Of a stretch of 12,539 nt of DNA, positions 6,116 through 12,490 are shown piece after piece. Source of the DNA: an uncultured Micromonospora sp. (GTDB taxonomy: Bacteria > Actinomycetota > Actinomycetes > Mycobacteriales > Micromonosporaceae); contig CALGAM010000245.1 in NCBI GenBank assembly GCA_937951935.1, positions 1-12,539 of the forward strand, in the 5' to 3' direction. The position numbers and the translations under genes are program-made. Every line of letters begins with the position of its first letter. Position 1 is the stretch's first letter. The notes under the pieces were generated by a model. It was not told where the DNA came from and searched no databases. It saw only the letters and a list, made by a program, of their open reading frames with translations.

Positions 6116-6522
6116 GTCCGGCCGGTGTCCCGACCGCCTCGCCCCGGCGTCGCCGGCGGCACGGACGGCCCGCGCCGACCGCGCCACGGCCGCGCGACCG
6201 CCCGGCGCGCGGGGCAGACAGGCCCGGCCCGGACGGGACGTGTGGCCCTGTTCTCATCGGGCATCCCGGAGCAGCCTTGGGTGGTGGCACTCGCGAGGAA
6301 ACCGCCATGATCCCCGTCACCTGTCGCATGTCGGCGTCGTCACTTCTCGACCGGCGCGCCACGGCGGGCCCGGCCCACGCGCCCCCGGCCTCCGGGCCGG
6401 CCGAGGCGCCGGCGGGTGGGCCGGGACGGCGCCCCGAGCGTGCGGGTCCGGCCGCGCTCGCCGCTGCCGCCGCGCCACCCGCTCACCGGCCTCGGCGAGG
6501 CCCAACCGGCCGGAGGAACACC
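6116..6522. other. 407-base intergenic leader before the Acg-family gene
   Basis: This very GC-rich gap holds no convincing gene. A small inverted repeat CCGGCG-T-CGCCGG (6144-6156) may act as a weak terminator for the kinase. A DevR-like box is at 6232-6251. A GAGGAAA followed by an ATG at 6307 opens a frame that continues without a stop into the oxidoreductase, adding 72 Ala/Pro/Arg-rich residues. That segment looks like non-coding GC-rich DNA rather than a domain, and the ATG at 6523 has the better ribosome-binding site. A long 5' leader is therefore the preferred reading. Confidence 0.5.
6232..6251 (+). promoter_or_regulatory. Candidate DevR/DosR box upstream of the Acg-family gene
   Basis: GGGAC at 6235-6239, four bases, then GGCCC at 6244-6248 reproduces the half-site spacing of the DosR 20-mer. 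The left core is perfect and the right core has one change (GGCCC for GTCCC). I count 11 of 20 positions matching, the mismatches falling mainly in the AT-rich centre and ends. The location ahead of an Acg homologue and behind a DevS homologue is what makes it credible. Confidence 0.45.
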
Positions 6523-7548
6523 ATGAGCAAACCCGGATACACCTACGCTGACCTGCGCCATGCCGTCACCGCAGCCGTCCGGGCGCCGTCGATGCACAAC
6601 AGCCAGCCGTGGCGCTTCCGGCTCCGTGACGGGGGCATCGAGCTTCTCGTCGACCCGCAACGGCGGCTACCGGTCGGTGACCCCACCGGCTGGGCGGCCC
6701 GGATGGGCTGCGGAGCGGCCGTGTTCAACCTCCGGCTCGCGCTGGCCGTCGCCGGCACGCCCGCCGACGTACACCTGCAGCCCTACCTCGCCGAGCCGGA
6801 GGTGGTGGCCCGCCTGACCCCGGCCCGGCCGCGGCCGGCCACCCCCACCGAGCAGGCCCTGTACGCGGCCATTCCGCACCGGCACAGCAACCGCGCGCCG
6901 TTCTGGCCGACCCCGGTACCCGCCGACGTGCGGTGGCGGCTGCGGGAGGCGGCCCGCGCCGAGGGCGCGTGGCTGGAGATGGTCATCGGCCCGGCCGCGG
7001 TCGGCGCCTTCGCCGAGATCGCGCACAGCGCGAACCGCGTACTCAACCGCGATCCCGCCTACCGGGCCGAGATCGCCCGGTGGGTCCGCCACGGCGAGGC
7101 CCCCGACGGGGTGCCGGTGGCCGCCGGCGGCCCGGTCGCCGAGCCGCACGACCTGCTTCCGCAGCGGCCGTTCGGGGTGCACACCCGGGCCCCCGGCCGC
7201 GACTTCGAGCCCGAGCCGCTCGTGGCCGTCCTCGGCATGCCCGGTGACACCGCCGTCGACCAGATCACCGCCGGCCAGGCGATGCAGCGGGTGCTGCTCA
7301 CCGCCACCGACGCGCGCCTCGCCGTGTCGCTGCTCTCCCAACCCATCGAGGTGCCCGCCGCACGTGAACAGCTCCGTCTGGCCCTGGGCCGGTCCGGCAG
7401 ACCGCAGATCGCGATGCGCATCGGGTACGGCCAGCCCGGCTGGCCCACCCCCCGCCGCGACGTCGCGGAGGTGATCGACGCCGAACCCGGGCAACCGTGG
7501 ACGGCGCCGGCGGCGGATCGGGGACAGCCCGCGAACCAGGTCGGGTGA
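6523..7548 (+). CDS. Acg-family FMN-binding oxidoreductase (nitroreductase-like)
   Basis: A 341-residue protein of the Acg family (mycobacterial Rv2032-like), distant from classical nitroreductases. Recognised stretches are RAPSMHNSQPWRFRLRDG (about 20-37), the FMN-site signature; RMGCGAAVFNLRLALAVAG (60-78); the IPHRHSNRAPF motif (122-132); and GRSGRPQIAMRIGYG near the C-terminus. Mycobacterial Acg is among the genes most strongly induced by DosR in hypoxia and NO stress. It binds FMN but is reported to lack ordinary nitroreductase activity, so flavin sequestration or a specialised reductase role are both possible. The start is ATG 6523 behind GGAGGA at 6512-6517; an upstream in-frame ATG at 6307 is less likely. 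It lies downstream of the DevS-like kinase with a candidate DevR box between. It ends nine bases from the convergent minus-strand gene, with no obvious terminator between. Confidence 0.92.
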   Translation: MSKPGYTYADLRHAVTAAVRAPSMHNSQPWRFRLRDGGIELLVDPQRRLPVGDPTGWAARMGCGAAVFNLRLALAVAGTPADVHLQPYLAEPEVVARLTPARPRPATPTEQALYAAIPHRHSNRAPFWPTPVPADVRWRLREAARAEGAWLEMVIGPAAVGAFAEIAHSANRVLNRDPAYRAEIARWVRHGEAPDGVPVAAGGPVAEPHDLLPQRPFGVHTRAPGRDFEPEPLVAVLGMPGDTAVDQITAGQAMQRVLLTATDARLAVSLLSQPIEVPAAREQLRLALGRSGRPQIAMRIGYGQPGWPTPRRDVAEVIDAEPGQPWTAPAADRGQPANQVG

Positions 7549-7557
7549 ACGGCGTGG

Positions 7558-9387
7558 TCAGGGGCGGTAGTCGTCGTGGACCACGACGCGGGAGAACTCG
7601 TAGCCGTCCGGGGTACGCCAGTAGTGCAACCGGCGGGCGGCGGCGGACTCCCGTTGCAGCGCCACCCGCCAACACGTCGCGCCGTCGGAGGCGCGGCGAA
7701 GGTACGGGCTGCCCGGACCACCGGTGCGCAGTTGGTGCAGGTCGCGTCCGGCGATGTGCTGGACCTGTCCGGTGAGCACCTCGACCACCACGGCGACGAC
7801 CTTCGCCCGGCTGATGCCCTCCAACTGGTCGACGGAGTCGAGGAAGCCGGGGGCCAGCACGTACGGGGCCAGTGGCTTGGCCGCCTTCTCGGCGGCGGGG
7901 ATGCGCTGCGCCCACTCACAGGTGACCTCGAAGCGGAACTGCTCCTCCGGGTCGAGGAAGAGCGGCCCGGCCACGGGTGCCGGCTGGTCGGCGCGACTCT
8001 GCGCGGCCTTGAGCTGCTTGGCCAGTCGCTGCCGTGCCAGGTCGGCGCCACGGTAACGGGTCTGCAGCTGCTCGATGGCCCGGGTCGCCCGGGCGAGCTC
8101 CGCCTCCAGTTCGGCGGCGCGGGCCCGCAGGACCGCCAGCTCGCCGGCGAGGGCCTTGCGGGTCGCCCGCTCGGCCGCCAACTCGTTGCCCAGCCGTACG
8201 AGGCGCGCCTTCTCCCCCGCGGACACCGTGTCGGCACGCTGCCCACCCGCCGCCCGCTGGGTCGGGGCGAGCCGCCGGGCCAGGTCCAACGGCGTCGGCT
8301 GTCGCGGCGCCACGTTCGGTGCGACGGGTAGCGGCGGAGCCGGCAGCGGCGGCGAGGAGGCCGGTGCCGAGGGTGCCGCGGCCGAGGACTGCGGGTCGGG
8401 CGGGCGCAGCCACGGCGGCCCGCCCGGAAGCAGACTCGGCGCCGGCTTCGGCTCCTCCTCGTCGTCGACGTCGTCCAGCCGCAGGCGCACCGGATCGATC
8501 GAGACGAGCCGACAGGCCACCGTTTCCCCGACGGTGAACAGGCCGCTCATCCGGTCCTTCGGGTTGCTGGTGACCGCGTCCCGGCCGACGGCGACCGCCA
8601 GCCCGGGCAACAGCCGAACGGTGACCATGTCGTCGGCCACGGCCGTCACCTCGGCCAGCACCACGTCACCGAGGCGATACGCCTCGCGCACACCCGCCAG
8701 GGCGCTGGCGGGGTCGGTGAACCGCAGCGCGGCCCGCAGGTCCAGGCGGCGTGAGACGGGGTCGTAGCTGCCCTCGACCCGCTGCCCCCTGACCAGCAGC
8801 CGGTCCAGCGGGACGTTGGGGACGGTCAGCTCCTCCCACACCGTCGCCATCGACGTGTCGTCCAGCGTCACCAGCGCCCGCGACCCGATGACGCCCTGCA
8901 CCCGCCCCGACCGCTGCTGGGCTCCCGCACGTGTACGGGGCTCGACCAGTCCGGCCGCCAGCGCCGCCTGCAGCGCGTCGCTGATCAACTGGTCGGTGAT
9001 CCGCTTGCGGTCGTGGGGCGAGTAGGCGAACCGCAACCTGCTCTGCCCGGGGTCGTGCACCCAACCGAGGTCCACCGGGTAGACCCGTCCGGCACCCCCG
9101 TAGACCTGGGTCAGGGGAGGCATCGCCCGGGAGAACGCCCACGAGACGTCGCTCGTGGGCATCAGGACCACCTCGGCCAGGCCGCCGACCGCCTCCTTGA
9201 TCTCCTCCGGATCGCCGAACGGCTCGTCGTACCCCGCCGGGATCGTCAGCACCACGACAGGCCACCGCCGCCCGGGCGTCTGCAACCGGTGCGCGAGCTC
9301 GCTGGCCTCGGCCTCGGAGGTGATGCGGCGCACCGTCGGTGGCGGTACGGCAGCGCCGGCCACCTGGGTGATGCCCGACTGCCCCAT
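7558..9387 (-). CDS. Modular protein: N-terminal alpha/beta domain, S1/OB-like segments, coiled coil, unknown C-terminal domain
   Basis: I cannot assign this 609-residue protein to a named family. Residues about 20-147 look like a compact alpha/beta domain (RWPVVVLTIPAGYDEPFGDP, AEVVLMPTSDVSWAFSRAMP, LTQVYGGAGRVYPVDLGWV). Residues about 160-222 and 237-306 are beta-rich with the rhythm of S1/OB-fold RNA-binding segments (LGDVVLAEVTAVADDMVTVR; FTVGETVACRLVSIDPVRLRL). An acidic patch and a Pro/Ala linker (307-390) precede a charged coiled coil (391-466). The C-terminal domain (480-609) ends in TCWRVALQRESAAARRLHYW and GYEFSRVVVHDDYRP, distantly reminiscent of small toxin/nuclease folds, with His588, His604 and several Arg as candidate functional residues. 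There is no signal peptide or TM segment, so it is cytoplasmic. The start has a perfect AGGAGGT eight bases upstream. It is monocistronic. A nucleic-acid-linked role, possibly in stress or defence, is inference. Confidence 0.9.
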   Translation of the reverse strand: MGQSGITQVAGAAVPPPTVRRITSEAEASELAHRLQTPGRRWPVVVLTIPAGYDEPFGDPEEIKEAVGGLAEVVLMPTSDVSWAFSRAMPPLTQVYGGAGRVYPVDLGWVHDPGQSRLRFAYSPHDRKRITDQLISDALQAALAAGLVEPRTRAGAQQRSGRVQGVIGSRALVTLDDTSMATVWEELTVPNVPLDRLLVRGQRVEGSYDPVSRRLDLRAALRFTDPASALAGVREAYRLGDVVLAEVTAVADDMVTVRLLPGLAVAVGRDAVTSNPKDRMSGLFTVGETVACRLVSIDPVRLRLDDVDDEEEPKPAPSLLPGGPPWLRPPDPQSSAAAPSAPASSPPLPAPPLPVAPNVAPRQPTPLDLARRLAPTQRAAGGQRADTVSAGEKARLVRLGNELAAERATRKALAGELAVLRARAAELEAELARATRAIEQLQTRYRGADLARQRLAKQLKAAQSRADQPAPVAGPLFLDPEEQFRFEVTCEWAQRIPAAEKAAKPLAPYVLAPGFLDSVDQLEGISRAKVVAVVVEVLTGQVQHIAGRDLHQLRTGGPGSPYLRRASDGATCWRVALQRESAAARRLHYWRTPDGYEFSRVVVHDDYRP

Positions 9388-9394
9388 CAGACCA

Positions 9395-9401
9395 ACCTCC
9401 T
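9395..9401 (-). promoter_or_regulatory. Consensus Shine-Dalgarno AGGAGGT
   Basis: The minus strand reads AGGAGGT, the full anti-16S complement, ending eight bases before the ATG. It fixes the start of the modular protein at 9387 and implies efficient translation. Confidence 0.85.
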
Positions 9402-9472
9402 ACCGCGGGAGTTGCGAGGATCCCACCGTCTTGAGATCGCCGCGCGCGCGAGATTCGCCGGCGGTCGAGAAG

Positions 9473-9500
9473 CTCCTACGGGACACAACCCGCCGGTCAC
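9473..9500 (-). promoter_or_regulatory. Possible promoter for the modular-protein gene
   Basis: On the minus strand GTGACC (9500-9495), a 16-base spacer and TAGGAG (9478-9473) resemble a housekeeping -35/-10 pair and would give a leader of about 80 bases. The -10 lacks the conserved final T, so this is weak. Confidence 0.25.
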
Positions 9501-9624
9501 AGCGCAGCAACGCCCCTCAGCGTAAGCGCGGCCGTCCCGTTATCCAGCGGCGCTTCGGCTTCCGCCGCAGGTCGTGCCGCCGGTGCCGGGGCGTCTCGGG
9601 GTGGTCGACGCCGTCCCGACGGCC

Positions 9625-9661
9625 CCGCCGGCCCCGACCGGCAGGCGATCGGGGCCGGCGG
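9625..9661 (-). terminator. Hairpin terminator after the HxlR gene
   Basis: A perfect 13-bp stem (9625-9637 with 9649-9661; core CCGGCCCCGA/TCGGGGCCGG) encloses an 11-base loop, about 30 bases beyond the HxlR stop on the minus strand. There is no T-run. It should separate the HxlR transcript from the downstream minus-strand gene. Confidence 0.65.
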
Positions 9662-9692
9662 ACGAGAGGCCGTCGTTCTCAGACGCGGGCGG

Positions 9693-10115
9693 TCATGCGC
9701 GGGTGGTGGCGTTGGTGGCGGCCCGCCGGCGGGCCGCCACCAACGCCGGCTCATGCCGCACCGCCCAGTCGGCGAGTGCGGACAGCGGCGGCAGCAGGCT
9801 CTCCCCCAGCGGCGTGAGCCGGTAGTCGACGCTCGGCGGCGTGGTCTCGTACACCGTCCGCAGGACCAGACCGCCCGCCTCCAGACGGCGCAGCGTACGG
9901 GTCAGCATCCGCTGGCTGACGCCCTCGATGCTGCGGTGCAGCTCGTTGAAGCGGTACGGCCGCCGGCCCAACAACACCAGGACCACGAGCGACCACCGGT
10001 CACCGACCAGGCGCAGGACCTCCGTGACCGGGCACCTGTCGTACTCCTCCACCGGAACCGGGGTGGGCAGGAAGCTTCCCACCACGGAGGGAACATCGGT
10101 GTTCGCAGGCGACAT
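9693..10115 (-). CDS. HxlR-family winged-helix transcriptional regulator
   Basis: A 140-residue HxlR-type regulator, normal size. The diagnostic core runs CPVTEVLRLVGDRWSLVVLV (28-47), FNELHRSIEGVSQRMLTRTL (56-75; HTH and recognition helix), RRLEAGGLVLR (77-87) and the wing YETTPPSVDYRLTPLGESL (89-107). Cys28 is the only cysteine and sits at the conserved N-terminal CP position. In HxlR members such as HypR and YodB the equivalent cysteine senses quinones, aldehydes or disulfide stress, so redox or electrophile sensing is plausible. ATG 10113-10115 has an AAGAAGG ribosome-binding site about nine bases upstream. It is divergent from an SDR gene, the usual arrangement for a local regulator controlling its neighbour and itself. 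Longer minus-strand readings that run on toward 12128 are antisense artefacts. The last ~17 codons lie in a 40-bp palindrome. Confidence 0.92.
   Translation of the reverse strand: MSPANTDVPSVVGSFLPTPVPVEEYDRCPVTEVLRLVGDRWSLVVLVLLGRRPYRFNELHRSIEGVSQRMLTRTLRRLEAGGLVLRTVYETTPPSVDYRLTPLGESLLPPLSALADWAVRHEPALVAARRRAATNATTRA
9708..9747. repeat. Perfect 40-bp palindrome at the 3' end of the HxlR coding region
   Basis: GGCGTTGGTGGCGGCCCGCC at 9708-9727 is followed without a gap by its exact reverse complement at 9728-9747. It lies inside the HxlR gene, covering residues about 123-136, and ends 13 bases before the stop codon. Transcribed in either direction it would fold into a very stable hairpin with only the central bases unpaired, so it may serve as a 3'-end structure or bidirectional terminator. 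A regulator-binding role cannot be excluded. Confidence 0.85.
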
Positions 10116-10224
10116 ACGACTGCCTTCTTCCCTGGATCCCGTACCCGGGTCGATGATGGTCACGTTCCCGAGTCGCGGTGTGACGAGGTGGAGCGGCGCC
10201 GGCCGTCGGCAGGGCTGGCCAGGT

Positions 10225-10281
10225 GACACCGCGGACTGCGACACCGCAGACCGCAGCACCCGCGATACCCGCAGCATCGCG
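10225..10281. promoter_or_regulatory. Repeats in the HxlR/SDR divergent promoter region
   Basis: Two adjacent 15-base direct repeats, GACACCGCGGACTGC (10225-10239) and GACACCGCAGACCGC (10240-10254), differ at two positions. They are followed by an inverted repeat CGCGAT-N9-ATCGCG (10261-10281) that ends 17 bases before the SDR start. These are candidate binding sites for the divergent HxlR regulator. No convincing -10/-35 pair could be fixed for either gene. Confidence 0.4.
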
Positions 10282-10298
10282 ATCGTATAGGAGGTCGG

Positions 10299-11123
10299 GT
10301 GCCCGTCACGGTCATCAGCGGCGGTACCGACGGAATGGGACGGGCGTTGCTCCAGGCCCGGCTCGCCCGCGGTGACGACGTCGTCGCCATCGGGAGCAAC
10401 CCGGACAAGGGGCGGGCGATTCAGGCCCTGTCGCCACGCGTCCACTTTCTCCGGACCGATCTCAGCTCCGTCGCCGCGACCCGGAAGACGATCGAGGTCA
10501 TCAAGGAACGCTGGCCGGTGGTCGACGCGCTGGCCCTGTTCGCCAACCGGCAGGCCCCTCGGCGGATCCAGACCTCCGAAGGGCTGGAGCAGACCTTCGC
10601 CCTCTACTACCTGAGCCGGTACCTGCTCTGTCACGGGCTGCGGGAGGCGCTGGACCGCGCCGACCACCCGGTGATCGTCAACGTCGCCGGCGTCGGCATC
10701 ACCAGGGGCACGATCCGCTGGGACGACCTGCAGCTGGAGTCGCGGTACCGGATGATCGACGCCCAGCTCCAGGCGGGCCGCGCCAACGACCTGCTCGGGG
10801 TGGACTTCGCCGAGAACTCCGGCTCGCGCGCCCGGTACGTTCTCTACCACCCGGGCTTCACCAGAAGCGGCGACCTGACCCCACTGCCGGCGCCCGTGCG
10901 CGCGGCGATCCGCGCGGCGGCGGTGTTCGCACGACCGGTCGAGAGGTCCGTCGCCCCGATCGTCGAGTGGATCGACCATCCGCCGGCCGCCGCGTTGACC
11001 GCCAGCGACCGCGGAAGGCCGGTGCCGCCGAGCAGCCCCACCCTGGACCCGGCGGCTGCCCGTCGGCTCGCCGCCGTCACCGCCGAGCTGTTGACCCGTC
11101 TCGCCGCGACGAACGGCTCGTGA
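10299..11123 (+). CDS. Atypical short-chain dehydrogenase/reductase-like protein
   Basis: A 274-residue Rossmann-fold protein. The N-terminal strand-loop-helix VTVISGGTDGMGRALLQARL (3-22) is a TGxxxGxG-type dinucleotide-binding motif (GGTDGMG). DLSS at 54-57 and the FANRQ stretch at 81-85 replace typical cofactor and NNAG regions, and VIVNVAGVG (125-133) replaces the strand that normally carries the catalytic Ser. The segment aligned with YxxxSKxAN reads QLQAGRAND (156-164), so the catalytic Tyr and Lys are absent; YHPGFTRSG (183-191) keeps the PG-x-x-x-T-like loop. It is therefore probably an NAD(P)-binding protein with an altered or lost classical SDR mechanism. The GTG start at 10299 follows AGGAGGT (10289-10295) at short spacing. 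It is divergent from the HxlR regulator, which probably controls it. Confidence 0.85.
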   Translation: MPVTVISGGTDGMGRALLQARLARGDDVVAIGSNPDKGRAIQALSPRVHFLRTDLSSVAATRKTIEVIKERWPVVDALALFANRQAPRRIQTSEGLEQTFALYYLSRYLLCHGLREALDRADHPVIVNVAGVGITRGTIRWDDLQLESRYRMIDAQLQAGRANDLLGVDFAENSGSRARYVLYHPGFTRSGDLTPLPAPVRAAIRAAAVFARPVERSVAPIVEWIDHPPAAALTASDRGRPVPPSSPTLDPAAARRLAAVTAELLTRLAATNGS

Positions 11124-11456
11124 CCACGCGGGCCGCCGCCGAGCGGCCTGGCGTCCCGCCGTGGGGTCGGACGGGAACGAGGCGGTCGAGGTGGCGAGCA
11201 TGACCGGGTACGGCCTGGTGACATCCGTCCACACCGGCCCGGTGTCGCGCGGCACCGCCTCGCCGGCCGACTCGCCACCGGCATCGTGCACCACGACGGT
11301 CCGCCCATCGACGACAATGTTTTCGTGCCGTTCGGGGGCCGCAGCGTCCGGCACCGGCCACCGGCACGGCGGCGGGCAGAACCAGCAAGAGTTCACCCGG
11401 TGGCAGTGGCTGACGGTGCCGACGGCGGTCGGCTCGGACACCTGACCGGAGGAATC
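11124..11456. other. 333-base gap between SDR and enoyl-CoA hydratase with ambiguous coding signal
   Basis: No gene can be called with confidence. A plus-strand frame from GTG 11161 to TGA 11445 would encode 94 residues without a ribosome-binding site or a recognised motif. On the minus strand a frame around 11120-11330 reads plausibly (NIVVDGRTVVVHDAGG, WTDVTRPYPVMLATST) with high third-position GC. It has no clear start and runs on antisense to the SDR gene, so it might be a gene remnant. No terminator after the SDR and no clear promoter before the hydratase were seen. Confidence 0.4.
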
Positions 11457-12254
11457 GTGCCGACGACGGTGGATTACCGCAAGGACGGCAGGCGTGCGAC
11501 CATCACGCTGAACCGCCCGGAGGTCCTCAACGCGATGAACCTCCGCATGCACGAGGAGCTGGCGGAGGTCTGGGACGATTTCGAACGGGACGACGACATC
11601 TGGGTCGGCGTGCTCACGGGCGCCGGCGACCGGGCGTTCTCCGTCGGCCAGGATCTCAAGGAGCTGGCGGCACGAACGGCGGACGGACAGGCGCCGCCCT
11701 CGACGTTCGGCAGTCGGGGCAAGCCCGGATGGCCGCGGCTGACCGAGCGGTTCGGGCTCACCAAGCCGCTGGTGGCCCGGGTCAGGGGGTACGCGTTGGG
11801 CGGCGGGTTCGAGTTGGCCCTCGCCTGTGATCTGATCATCGCCTCCGACGACGCACGGTTCGGACTCCCCGAGGCTCGGCTGGGGCTGATCGCGGGCGCG
11901 GGAGGAGTCTTCCGGCTCACCCGGCAGATGCCGCCGCGCACGGCACTCGGCTATCTCATGACCGGGCGGCAGCTGACCGCCCAGCGCGCCTACGAGCTGG
12001 GACTGGTCAACGAGGTGGTTCCGGCGGCCGAGCTCGACGCCTGCGTGGACGCCTGGGTCGCCGACATCCTCGCCTGTGCGCCACTGGCGGTCCGGGCCGT
12101 CAAGGAGGCCGCTCTCGCCTCCGCCCACCTCTCACTCGAACAGGCGTTCGCCACCCGGTACCCCGCCGAGGAGCGCCGCATGTTCAGCGAGGACGCCAAG
12201 GAGGGGCCCCGGGCCTTCGTGGAGAAGCGCCCACCCCGCTGGCAGGGGCGTTGA
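11457..12254 (+). CDS. Enoyl-CoA hydratase/isomerase (crotonase family)
   Basis: A 265-residue crotonase, full length for the family. It is expected to hydrate trans-2-enoyl-CoA to 3-hydroxyacyl-CoA in fatty-acid or amino-acid degradation; related crotonases do isomerase or other acyl-CoA chemistry. The crotonase signature is clear: TLNRPEVLNAMN (17-28), FSVGQDLKEL (61-70; first oxyanion-hole strand), GYALGGGFELALACDLIIAS (111-130) and FGLPEARLGLIAGAGGVFRL (135-154). Glu119 and Glu139 align with the two catalytic glutamates of classical enoyl-CoA hydratase (rat Glu144/Glu164), favouring genuine hydratase activity. A C-terminal SEDAKEGPRAFVEKRPPRW segment is typical. The GTG at 11457 follows GGAGGA (11448-11453) at short spacing. 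It lies downstream of the SDR gene on the same strand, so possible co-transcription is inferred, not shown. Confidence 0.95.
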   Translation: MPTTVDYRKDGRRATITLNRPEVLNAMNLRMHEELAEVWDDFERDDDIWVGVLTGAGDRAFSVGQDLKELAARTADGQAPPSTFGSRGKPGWPRLTERFGLTKPLVARVRGYALGGGFELALACDLIIASDDARFGLPEARLGLIAGAGGVFRLTRQMPPRTALGYLMTGRQLTAQRAYELGLVNEVVPAAELDACVDAWVADILACAPLAVRAVKEAALASAHLSLEQAFATRYPAEERRMFSEDAKEGPRAFVEKRPPRWQGR

Positions 12255-12261
12255 ACGCCCC

Positions 12262-12295
12262 GGCCCGGACGGCCGTCACCGGCCGTTGTCGGGCC
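12262..12295 (+). terminator. Hairpin terminator after the enoyl-CoA hydratase gene
   Basis: GGCCCG (12262-12267) pairs with CGGGCC (12290-12295), and CGGCCG (12270-12275) with CGGCCG (12280-12285). The result is a two-part stem with a 2/4-base internal loop and a 4-base apical loop, seven bases after the stop codon. TTCCT follows. This is a typical GC-rich actinobacterial terminator. Confidence 0.65.
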
Positions 12296-12447
12296 TTCCT
12301 CAACCGCGGGAACCGGCGCTCCGCGCAGCCCCAACCGGCAGCTCCCCCACCGGTACCCGGCTGATCCTCGTGAGGGTGTCCGGTGGACACACCGATCGAC
12401 GACAGACCGGGCTGCCTGTCCGATGCCTGACGTTGGGGTCGGAAAAA

Positions 12448-12481
12448 GGTCAGGGGCGGCCGTTACCGGCCGCCCCTGACC
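12448..12481 (-). terminator. Intrinsic terminator of the tRNA-Lys gene
   Basis: A perfect 15-bp stem (12448-12462 with 12467-12481) has a 4-base loop. AAAAA at 12443-12447 becomes a TTTTT run immediately after the hairpin on the minus strand. It starts nine bases beyond the tRNA CCA end, a classical rho-independent terminator for the tRNA. It may also stop plus-strand read-through from the hydratase gene. Confidence 0.85.
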
Positions 12482-12490
12482 TGTTCTCGC

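Noticed and set aside
6307..6522. ATG 6307 as the true start of the Acg-family protein
   Set aside because: The extra 72 residues are Ala/Pro/Arg-rich with no recognisable domain, the family starts near the MHNSQPW region, and ATG 6523 has a better GGAGGA. Kept as a finding because it is not excluded.
9693..12128. An 811-codon open reading frame on the minus strand spanning the SDR and enoyl-CoA hydratase genes
   Set aside because: Only its C-terminal 140 codons (HxlR, start 10115) are real. The rest is low-complexity antisense translation opposite two genes with intact family motifs, kept open by the high GC content.
12374..12393. Small inverted repeat GTGTCC-GGT-GGACAC between the hydratase and tRNA genes
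   Set aside because: The six-base arms with a three-base gap are easily found by chance in this GC-rich DNA, and there is no adjacent start codon to control.
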